NCBI RefSeq assembly: GCF_030518795.1 | Contig: NZ_CP130427.1 | Coordinates: 5,952,001-6,016,000 of the forward strand | Reading direction: 5' to 3' | Origin: Micromonospora sp. NBRC 110009 | GTDB lineage: Bacteria > Actinomycetota > Actinomycetes > Mycobacteriales > Micromonosporaceae | Length of the DNA: 64,000 nt | Shown: in pieces, positions 57,502 through 64,000 of the stretch | Position numbering within the stretch: position 1 is the stretch's first letter | Layout of the letters: each line of letters opens with the position of its first letter | The notes under the pieces: model-generated | Seen by the model: the letters and a program-made list of their open reading frames with translations, nothing else | Told to the model about the DNA's origin: nothing | The model's database searches: none | Program-made: the position numbers and the translations under genes

Positions 57502-58239
57502 GTGACCGGCCCCGAGATCGTGATCGACCGGAGCAGCCCGGTCCCGCTCTACTTCCAGGTCGCCGAGCAGTTCGCCGCCGCGATCCAGCGCGGTGACCTC
57601 TCCCCCGGCGACCGCCTGGACAGCGAGCTGCAGCTCGCCGACCGGCTGGGACTGTCCCGCCCCACCGTCCGGCAGGCGATTCAGCACCTGGTGGACAAGG
57701 GGCTGATCATGCGGCGCCGGGGCGTGGGCACCCAGGTCATCCGCGGCGAGGTCCGCCGCGCGGTCGAGCTGACCAGCCTGCACGACGACCTCGCCCGGGC
57801 CGGCCGGCAGCCGTCCACCTCGGTGCTGGAACTGGCCACCGTGGCCTGCCCGACGGCGGTGGCGGCCGCGCTGGGGGTGGACGCCGGCAGCCCCGTGCAG
57901 CACCTGCGCCGGCTGCGGTTCGCCGACGGCGAGCCCCTCGCGGTGATGGAGAACTGGCTGCCACTCGAACCGGTCCGGCTCTCCCTGGAAACCCTGCAGA
58001 CCCGTGGCCTGTACGCGATCCTGCGCGCGGCCGGGGTGCGGGTCCGCAGCGCCCACCAGCGGATCGGCGCGCGGGCCGCCACCGCCGCCGAGGCGCAGAT
58101 GCTCGGCGAGCGGCGCAACGCCCCGCTGCTGACCATGGCCCGCACCGCCTACGACGACCAGGGCCGCCACGTCGAACACGGCGCGCACATCTACCGGGCC
58201 TCCCGGTACGCGCTGGAGGTGACCGTCGCCGAGCGGTGA
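57502..58239 (+). CDS. GntR-family regulator with UTRA domain
   Basis: 245 aa. N-terminal winged HTH (LYFQVAEQFAAAIQRGDLSPGDRLDSE and LADRLGLSRPTVRQAIQHLVDKGL) and a UTRA effector domain (HLRRLRFADGEPLAVMENWLP onward), so HutC subfamily. GTG 57502 with GAGGAGG upstream. Divergent from the iol operon and first of the ABC importer genes; probably controls both. Confidence 0.94.
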   Translation: MTGPEIVIDRSSPVPLYFQVAEQFAAAIQRGDLSPGDRLDSELQLADRLGLSRPTVRQAIQHLVDKGLIMRRRGVGTQVIRGEVRRAVELTSLHDDLARAGRQPSTSVLELATVACPTAVAAALGVDAGSPVQHLRRLRFADGEPLAVMENWLPLEPVRLSLETLQTRGLYAILRAAGVRVRSAHQRIGARAATAAEAQMLGERRNAPLLTMARTAYDDQGRHVEHGAHIYRASRYALEVTVAER

Positions 58240-58289
58240 CGGTGGATGTTTCCCACTGATTTCAGTGACAGGTATTTACGTCGTCAGGC

Positions 58290-58299
58290 TGTCATGACA
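58290..58299. promoter_or_regulatory. TGTCATGACA operator before the ABC importer genes
   Basis: TGTCATGACA is a perfect 10-bp palindrome about 92 nt upstream of the binding-protein start, matching TGTCCTGACA in the iolC-gntR region at 9 of 10 positions. Confidence 0.6.
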
Positions 58300-58391
58300 T
58301 TGTGGCCGACAAGCACCGCCGGTGTGGAATCTGCGGCCGGCGGGGCGACCCGCGAGTCTCTTCGAAGTCACCTCTGCGAAGGGAACAACCC

Positions 58392-59789
58392 ATGTCAGTC
58401 ACGCCGAGACGCGTCACAGGCGTGCTCGCCACGCTCACCGCCGTCACGCTCGCCGCCACCGCCTGCGGTGGCTCCGACGAGCCGGCCGGCAAGGACGCCA
58501 AGAACATCACCCTCACCATCGCCGCCAACTCCATCGTGGGCGGCAAGAACTCCACCGGCGCGGAATGGATCCAGAACTGGGTCATCCCCAAGTTCGTCGA
58601 GGCCCAGAAGGCGAAGGGCGTCACCGCCAAGGTGACGTTCGTGCCCAGCGGCGTCGACGACGAGCAGTACAAGACCAAACTGGCCCTGGACCTGCGGTCC
58701 AAGGGCGGCGCCGACGTCGTCTCCGTGGACGGCATCTGGGTCGGCGAGTTCGTGCAGGCCGGCTACCTCAAGCCGCTGTCCGAGCTGGCCGGTGACCAGG
58801 CCGACAAGTGGGACGGCTGGTCGCAGATCCCGCAGAGCGTGCAGGGCCTGGGCACGTTCGAGAACAAGCGGTACGGCATCCCGCAGGGCACCGACGGCCG
58901 GGTGCTCTACTTCAACAAGAAGCTGTTCGCCCAGGCGGGCCTGCCCGCCGACTGGCAGCCGAAGAGCTGGCAGGAGATCCTCGACGCCGGCACCAAGCTC
59001 AAGGCGCTGCCCGGGGTGACCCCGATCCAGATCAACGCCGGCACGGCGATGGGCGAGGCGACCACCATGCAGGGTGCACTGCCGCTGCTCGTCGGCGCCG
59101 GCGGGGAGATCTGGAAGGACGGCAAGTGGGCCGGCGCCAACCAGCCGGTCAAGGACCTGCTCGACTTCTACACCAAGGTCTACGGCGGCGGCCTCGGCGA
59201 CCCGAAGCTGCAGCAGGAGGCCAAGGGGCGGGACAAGTCGTTCCAGGAGTTCGCCGCCGGCAAGATCGGCATTCTGGCCGAGGGCGACTACTTCTGGCGC
59301 AGCGTCATCAACCCCAAGGACGGCATCGCCAAGATGGCCGACCGGGACAGCACGGTCGGGTACGCGATGATCCCGGCCAAGCAGCCCGGTGCCGGCATCC
59401 GGGGCCAGGACTTCGTGAGCATGTCCGGCGGCGGTGTCGACGTGCTCAACCCCAACTCGAAGTACCCGTCCCAGGCGTTCGAGCTGCTGGCGTTCATGCA
59501 CTCGGCGGAGGCCACCAAGGCGCAGCTTGCCGGCGACGCGCGGATCACCTCCCGCACGGACGTCAACAAGGAGGTGCTGGCCGGCGACCCGATGCTGAAC
59601 TTCGTCGCCGAGAAGGTGCTGCCGCTCACCGCGTACCGGCCGCCGCTGGCGGTCTACCCGCAGGTGTCGGTGGCGCTGCAGGAGGCGACCGCGGCCGCGG
59701 CGTCGGGCAAGAGCGCCGACGAGGCGGCCTCGGCGTACCAGAAGAAGGTCGAGGGGATCGTCGGTGGTCCAGGTAACGTCTCGTCCTGA
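58392..59789 (+). CDS. CUT1-type ABC transporter substrate-binding lipoprotein
   Basis: 465 aa, SBP_bac_1 family. Lipobox ATAC after MSVTPRRVTGVLATLTAVTL. The sequence between (NITLTIAANSIVGGKNSTGAEWIQNW...RYGIPQGTDGRVLYFNKKLFAQAG) is typical of sugar-binding proteins of the MalE/UgpB group. ATG 58392 with AAGGGA upstream. It overlaps the first permease by 26 nt. Confidence 0.93.
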   Translation: MSVTPRRVTGVLATLTAVTLAATACGGSDEPAGKDAKNITLTIAANSIVGGKNSTGAEWIQNWVIPKFVEAQKAKGVTAKVTFVPSGVDDEQYKTKLALDLRSKGGADVVSVDGIWVGEFVQAGYLKPLSELAGDQADKWDGWSQIPQSVQGLGTFENKRYGIPQGTDGRVLYFNKKLFAQAGLPADWQPKSWQEILDAGTKLKALPGVTPIQINAGTAMGEATTMQGALPLLVGAGGEIWKDGKWAGANQPVKDLLDFYTKVYGGGLGDPKLQQEAKGRDKSFQEFAAGKIGILAEGDYFWRSVINPKDGIAKMADRDSTVGYAMIPAKQPGAGIRGQDFVSMSGGGVDVLNPNSKYPSQAFELLAFMHSAEATKAQLAGDARITSRTDVNKEVLAGDPMLNFVAEKVLPLTAYRPPLAVYPQVSVALQEATAAAASGKSADEAASAYQKKVEGIVGGPGNVSS

Positions 59790-60711
59790 CGAGACGGTCG
59801 GGGGAGCGCGCCCGGAGACGGGCGCCTCCCCCGCCCCCGACGCCGCCGGGCTGGGCCGGGCCGGCGCGGCCGGGTTCCTCGTCCCAAGCATGCTGTTGAT
59901 CCTGTTCTTCCTGGTGCTGCCGGCCGCCTGGACGATCTACCTCGGCGTCACCAACTACCGGCTGACCGGGCTGGCCGCGGCTCACGCGGAGGTCGTCGGA
60001 CTGGACAACTACACCAATGCCCTGGGCGACGAACGCTTCCGCACCTCGCTGCTGCTGACGCTGCAGTTCGTGCTCGGTTCGGCGGTGATCGGCCAGGCCG
60101 GCCTCGGCTTCGCCATCGCCTTCGCGCTGCGCGACCGGCGGGGCCCGCTGCGCCGGGTGGTCGAGGCGTTCATCCTGCTCTCCTGGATTCTGCCCAGCTC
60201 GGTCGTGGCCTTCCTCTGGATCGCCCTGCTCGACCGGGACGCCGGCACGCTCAACGCCCTGCTCCACACGCCGGGCGCGGCCTGGCTGCTCGACCACCCG
60301 ATGCTGTCGATCATCATCTTCAACACCTGGCGGGGCACCGCCTTCTCGATGATGCTCTACGCCGCCGCGCTGGAGAACGTGCCGCGGTCGCACCTGGAGA
60401 CCGCCCGGCTGGCCGGCGCGTCCACCTGGCAGCAGCTGCGCGACGTGGTGTTCCCGCGCATCCGCGGCCACGTGCTGACCAACCTGCTGTTGATCAGCCT
60501 CTGGACGTTCAACGACTTCACCCCGTTCCTGATCACCGCCGGCGGCCCCGAGCAGCGCTCGGAGATCCTCGCGGTCTACGTCTACAAGGTGGCGCTCTCC
60601 GGCGGTGAGCTGGGCTTCGGCGCCGCCATCTCGTTCATCATGCTGCTGATCAACCTGGTCATCGCGCTGATCTACCTGCGCATGCTGGGCCGGCGAAAGG
60701 AGCGGGCATGA
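59764..60711 (+). CDS. CUT1 ABC transporter permease (MalF/UgpA-like)
   Basis: 315 aa, about six helices, N-terminal cytoplasmic tail of about 35 residues. VPSMLLILFFLVLPAAWTIYLG starts the first helix, and the EAA loop is ETARLAGASTWQQLRDVVFPRI. Start GTG 59764 inside the binding-protein gene. Confidence 0.93.
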   Translation: MVQVTSRPDETVGGARPETGASPAPDAAGLGRAGAAGFLVPSMLLILFFLVLPAAWTIYLGVTNYRLTGLAAAHAEVVGLDNYTNALGDERFRTSLLLTLQFVLGSAVIGQAGLGFAIAFALRDRRGPLRRVVEAFILLSWILPSSVVAFLWIALLDRDAGTLNALLHTPGAAWLLDHPMLSIIIFNTWRGTAFSMMLYAAALENVPRSHLETARLAGASTWQQLRDVVFPRIRGHVLTNLLLISLWTFNDFTPFLITAGGPEQRSEILAVYVYKVALSGGELGFGAAISFIMLLINLVIALIYLRMLGRRKERA

Positions 60712-61565
60712 GCACCGTGGTCGCCCGGACCGACGACGGGGCGCGGGTGGCCGTGCGGCATGTGCTGGCCCGCGTCGGGCGCTACGTGTTCCTCTGCCTG
60801 GTGCTCGCGTTCTTCGCGCTGCCACTGCTCTGGCTGGCCACCGCGCCGTTCGACGACACCCCGACGATCGGCATCTCGCTGCCGCAGTTCACCCTGGACA
60901 ACTTCCGCGCCCTGCTGGACAACCCGTACGCGCTGACCTCGCTGCTCAACTCGGTCTGGTTGGCCGGCGGCACCGCCCTGCTGGTGGTGGTCTTCGCCGC
61001 GCTGGCCGCGTACGCGCTGAGCCGGGTGCGGGTGCCGGGCCGCGACGCGCTGCTCTACGGCCTGCTGCTGCTGTCGTCGATCGTGACCGGCACGGCCACC
61101 ATGGTGCCGTTGTTCGAGCTGGCCGTCCGGGTGAACCTGATCGACTCCCGGCTCGGCGTCATCCTGATCCTCACCGGCGGGCTGCTCCCGGCGGCGATCT
61201 TCATCCTCAAGGACTTCATGGACGCCACGCCCACGTCGTACGAGGAGTCGGCGCGGGTCTTCGGCGCCAGCCCGTTGCAGATCATGCGGCACATCGTGGT
61301 GCCGGTGGTGCGGCCCGGCCTGGCCACCGTGGGGGTGTGGGCGGTGGCCAACGTGTGGGGCAACTTCCTGGTGCCGTTCCTGCTGCTCGGCCCGGACAAG
61401 CGGCCCGCCGCCGTGATCATGTACACGCTCTACACCGAGGGCGGCCAGGCCGACCTGCGGCTGCTCTCCACCTTCTCGCTGCTCTACTCGCTGCCGGTGG
61501 CGCTGATGTTCGTCTTCGTCAGCAGCAGGTACGGGTTCCGCTTCCACGGAGGGATCAAGCGCTGA
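60708..61565 (+). CDS. CUT1 ABC transporter permease (MalG/UgpE-like)
   Basis: 285 aa, six helices. EESARVFGASPLQIMRHIVVPVVRP is the EAA loop. Start overlaps the preceding stop (ATGA). Its stop overlaps the ATPase ATG (TGATG). Confidence 0.94.
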   Translation: MSTVVARTDDGARVAVRHVLARVGRYVFLCLVLAFFALPLLWLATAPFDDTPTIGISLPQFTLDNFRALLDNPYALTSLLNSVWLAGGTALLVVVFAALAAYALSRVRVPGRDALLYGLLLLSSIVTGTATMVPLFELAVRVNLIDSRLGVILILTGGLLPAAIFILKDFMDATPTSYEESARVFGASPLQIMRHIVVPVVRPGLATVGVWAVANVWGNFLVPFLLLGPDKRPAAVIMYTLYTEGGQADLRLLSTFSLLYSLPVALMFVFVSSRYGFRFHGGIKR

Positions 61566-62701
61566 TGTCCGCCATCACCCTGCGCGAGCTGACCAAGGTC
61601 TACCCCAACGGGGTACGCGCCCTGGACGCCCTCGGCCTGGAGATCGCCGACGGCGAGTTCTTCGCCCTGCTCGGCCCGTCCGGCTGCGGCAAGACCACCC
61701 TGCTGCGCACCATCGCCGGCCTGGAACTCGCCTCCGCGGGCACGGTGCGCATCGGCGACCGGGTGGTGACCAACCTGCCGCCGGGGCAGCGGGACGTGGC
61801 GATGGTCTTCCAGGACTACGCGCTCTTCCCGCACATGACCGTGCGGGACAACATCGCGTACCCGCTGCGGATCAAGAAGGTCGGCCGGGCCGCCCGGCAG
61901 GACAAGGCCGCGGAGACCGCTGACGAGCTGGGCCTGTCCGCGCTGCTGGACCGCCGGCCGGGGCAGCTCTCCGGCGGCCAGCAGCAGCGGGTCGCCCTGG
62001 CCCGGGCGATGGCCTGCCACCCGCAGGTCTTCCTGCTCGACGAGCCGCTGTCCAACCTGGACGCCCGGCTGCGCCTGGAGGCGCGCACGTTCCTCAAGCG
62101 GCTGCAACGGGAGCTGGGTGTCACCACCGTCTTCGTCACCCACGACCAGGCCGAGGCGCTCGCCCTCGCGGACCGGATCGCGGTGATGGAGGGGGGCCGG
62201 ATCCGGCAGGTCGGCACCCCCACCGAGGTGTTCCGCCGCCCGGCCAACACCTTCGTGGCCGGGTTCATCGGCTCGACCCCGATGAACCTGATCCCGGCCC
62301 GGGTGGACGGCGACGACCTCACCGTGGCCGGGGTGCGGCTGCCGGTGCCGGAGGAGGCGCGCGGCGTGCTCACCGAGGCCGAGACCGTGGTCTACGGCAT
62401 CCGGCCCGAATACCTCGACCACTCCCCCGAGCCGGTCCCCGGCGCACTCACCGGCCAGGTCGTGGTGGTGGAGAATCTCGGCAGCTTCTCTCTGGTGTCG
62501 GTGGACGTGCCGGCCGACGGCGACGCGACGACGAGCGTGCAGGTCGTGGTGCCGGAGGGGCGGGAGCCGGCCCCCGGCGACACCGGCTGGATGGTGCCCC
62601 GGCCCGGGCGCTCGCTGATCTACCGGGACGGCGAGCTGGTGACCGGGACGGCGGCGCCACCGGTGCCGGCACCGCGGACCGGCGTCGCGGCGGACGCCTG
62701 A
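61565..62701 (+). CDS. CUT1 ABC transporter ATPase (MalK/UgpC/MsiK type)
   Basis: 378 aa. Walker A GPSGCGKTT (37-45), signature LSGGQQQR, Walker B VFLLDEPLSNLDARLR and switch HDQAEALAL. The C-terminal TOBE/regulatory domain of about 130 residues is intact. It belongs to one importer here, whereas many actinomycetes share one MsiK ATPase among several importers, so a dedicated ATPase is notable. Confidence 0.93.
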   Translation: MSAITLRELTKVYPNGVRALDALGLEIADGEFFALLGPSGCGKTTLLRTIAGLELASAGTVRIGDRVVTNLPPGQRDVAMVFQDYALFPHMTVRDNIAYPLRIKKVGRAARQDKAAETADELGLSALLDRRPGQLSGGQQQRVALARAMACHPQVFLLDEPLSNLDARLRLEARTFLKRLQRELGVTTVFVTHDQAEALALADRIAVMEGGRIRQVGTPTEVFRRPANTFVAGFIGSTPMNLIPARVDGDDLTVAGVRLPVPEEARGVLTEAETVVYGIRPEYLDHSPEPVPGALTGQVVVVENLGSFSLVSVDVPADGDATTSVQVVVPEGREPAPGDTGWMVPRPGRSLIYRDGELVTGTAAPPVPAPRTGVAADA

Positions 62702-62703
62702 CC

Positions 62704-63912
62704 ATGGTCACGCACCGGGGGACCTGGACGCTGCCGGACCGCGCGGAGAGCATCCTGCGGGCCCTGCCGGTCACCGTGGCCCCGGGGACCGCCGCGCTCA
62801 CCGTACGGCTCGACCACTCCCGCGACGCGGGCGTGCTCGACCTCGGCTGCCTGGGGCCGGACGGCTTCCGCGGCTGGTCCGGCGGGGCCCGCGACGGCTT
62901 CACCATCACCGCCGACTGGGCCACCCCGGGCTACCTGCCCGGCGCGCTGGAGCCCGGCGAGTGGCAGGTGCTGCTGCGGCTGCACCGGATCCCGCCCGAG
63001 GGCCTCCCGTACGAGGTCACCGCCACCACCGGCACCCGCGTGCCCGCCCCGCCGGCGGAGCCTCCCGAGCCGCCCCGGCCCGAGCGCCCGCCCCGCCCGG
63101 CGCTGCCCGAGGTGGACGGCCGGCGGTGGCTCGCCGGTGACCTGCACGCGCACACCGTGCACAGCGACGGCAACTACACCATCGACGAGCTGGCCGCCCT
63201 CGCCGTCTCCCGGGGGCTGGACTTCCTCGCCGTCACCGACCACAACACGGTCAGCCACCACCCCTGGCTGCCCGGGTCGGCGCACCGGTACGGGATCACC
63301 CTCGTCCCCGGGCAGGAGGTGACCACCGACCGGGGGCACGCCAACGCCTTCGGGCCGATCGGCTGGGTGGACTTCCGGGAACCGGCCGACCACTGGCTGC
63401 CCGCGGTGGAGCGGGCCGGCGGGCTGCTGTCCATCAACCACCCGCTCGGCGGCGACTGCGCCTGGCGGCAGCCGGTGACCACCCGCACCCGGCTCGTCGA
63501 GGTCTGGCACTCCGGCTGGTGGGACCGCACCTGGGGGGCCCCGCTCGCGTGGGCGCGGGCGTGGCGACCGGACGTCGTACCGATCGGGGGAAGCGACTTC
63601 CACCGGCCCGGCGCGGACGGGCTGCCCGGCGCACCGACCACCTGGGCGCTCGTCGACGGCGACCCGACCGACGAGGCCGCGGTCCGCGACGCCCTGGCCG
63701 CCGGCCGCACCGCGGTCTCCGCCGGCCCCGACGCGCCCCTGCTGCTGCGGCTCGGCGACGAGCTGCTGGCCCTGGGCGCGGACGGCGCGCTGCTCGGCTA
63801 CCCGGACGGGCGGCACCGGGTCGTGCACGGCGACCGGTGCCTGCTGCCGGCCGCCGACGGGCTGCACGTCCTGGAGTCCCACCGCATGGAGGTGATCGCA
63901 CTGTGCAGCTGA
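62704..63912 (+). CDS. CehA/McbA-family metallohydrolase (PHP domain)
   Basis: 402 aa. The N-terminal 130 residues are a beta-rich region ending in a Pro-rich linker (PAPPAEPPEPPRPERPPRP); the PHP domain follows with HAHTVHSDGNYTIDELA (two metal His), AVTDHNTVSHH, EVTTDRGHANAFG, NHPLGGDCAWRQ and SDFHRPG. Members hydrolyse carbamate or phosphate esters. It follows the ABC importer by 2 nt, which suggests processing of the imported compound. ATG 62704. Confidence 0.87.
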   Translation: MVTHRGTWTLPDRAESILRALPVTVAPGTAALTVRLDHSRDAGVLDLGCLGPDGFRGWSGGARDGFTITADWATPGYLPGALEPGEWQVLLRLHRIPPEGLPYEVTATTGTRVPAPPAEPPEPPRPERPPRPALPEVDGRRWLAGDLHAHTVHSDGNYTIDELAALAVSRGLDFLAVTDHNTVSHHPWLPGSAHRYGITLVPGQEVTTDRGHANAFGPIGWVDFREPADHWLPAVERAGGLLSINHPLGGDCAWRQPVTTRTRLVEVWHSGWWDRTWGAPLAWARAWRPDVVPIGGSDFHRPGADGLPGAPTTWALVDGDPTDEAAVRDALAAGRTAVSAGPDAPLLLRLGDELLALGADGALLGYPDGRHRVVHGDRCLLPAADGLHVLESHRMEVIALCS

Positions 63913-64000
63913 CCGGACGTACCAGAGTGGCCGGAGCCCCGGTCAACTACGGCATCTACCAGCCGACCGACCCCGAGGTCGACGCCGAGGACCTGCTCGC
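63903..64000 (+). CDS. probable sugar-phosphate isomerase/epimerase (5' end only)
   Basis: GTG 63903 overlaps the previous stop by 10 nt and has GGAGG about 10 nt upstream. The first 32 residues, TRVAGAPVNYGIYQPT..., resemble the N-terminus of TIM-barrel sugar isomerases/inosose dehydratases near inositol genes. The rest lies beyond the window. Confidence 0.55.
   Translation, partial: MQLTGRTRVAGAPVNYGIYQPTDPEVDAEDLL

Overview
The window is very GC-rich actinobacterial chromosome (by eye well above 70 % G+C, with codon third positions almost all G or C and many GTG starts). The gene content fits a mycelial soil actinomycete of the Micromonosporaceae, probably Micromonospora or a close relative: an IdeR/DmdR-type iron box, LCP and L,D-transpeptidase cell-wall enzymes, secreted chitinase and GH30 enzymes, an F420/PPOX-type protein and paired ECF sigma/anti-sigma genes. 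The genus is inference; the phylum-level assignment is safe. I see no tRNA or rRNA genes, insertion sequences, prophage or CRISPR array.

Layout. 1-2.2 kb: an acyl-CoA dehydrogenase (cut by the window edge) coupled to an M24 aminopeptidase. 2.4-3.3 kb: ABM monooxygenase and YdeI-like protein. 3.4-8.2 kb: a complete ferri-siderophore uptake locus (reductase and binding lipoprotein on the minus strand; two permeases and an ATPase on the plus strand) diverging from a near-consensus iron box. 8.3-10.2 kb: Kup potassium transporter. 10.4-16.8 kb: envelope genes (L,D-transpeptidase, D,D-carboxypeptidase, secreted subtilisin, large membrane protein with a C-terminal hydrolase). 17.0-17.8 kb: FkbM methyltransferase.

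18.0-31.8 kb is a polysaccharide-use region: LacI regulator, Opp/Dpp-type ABC importer with five subunits, GH1 beta-glucosidase, secreted GH30-CBM13, a ROK regulator, and a secreted GH18 chitinase with a chitin-binding domain. The enzymes look suited to fungal wall glucan and chitin, with the importer and GH1 handling released beta-gluco-oligosaccharides. Between ROK and chitinase lies a small membrane-protein gene broken by two one-base gaps, both in runs of five C.

31.9-51.6 kb is mixed: a DksA/TraR-type zinc-finger gene behind a leader with an intrinsic terminator, LCP protein, thiolase/TetR pair with three palindromic operators, CoA-transferase, two ECF sigma systems (one with convergent sigma and anti-sigma genes that share a promoter pattern), a NYN-LOTUS protein, MOSC, DUF2267, two small secreted proteins, an MFS exporter, DUF427, an alpha/beta hydrolase, an Na+/H+ antiporter and a YciO homologue.

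52.7-64.0 kb is a divergent inositol/sugar locus: iolC, a Cgl0159-family aldolase-like gene, iolB and iolD on the minus strand, and gntR, a CUT1 ABC importer (binding protein, two permeases, ATPase), a PHP/CehA-McbA metallohydrolase and the start of a probable sugar isomerase on the plus strand. A shared TGTC(C/A)TGACA element at both promoters suggests common control by the GntR protein.
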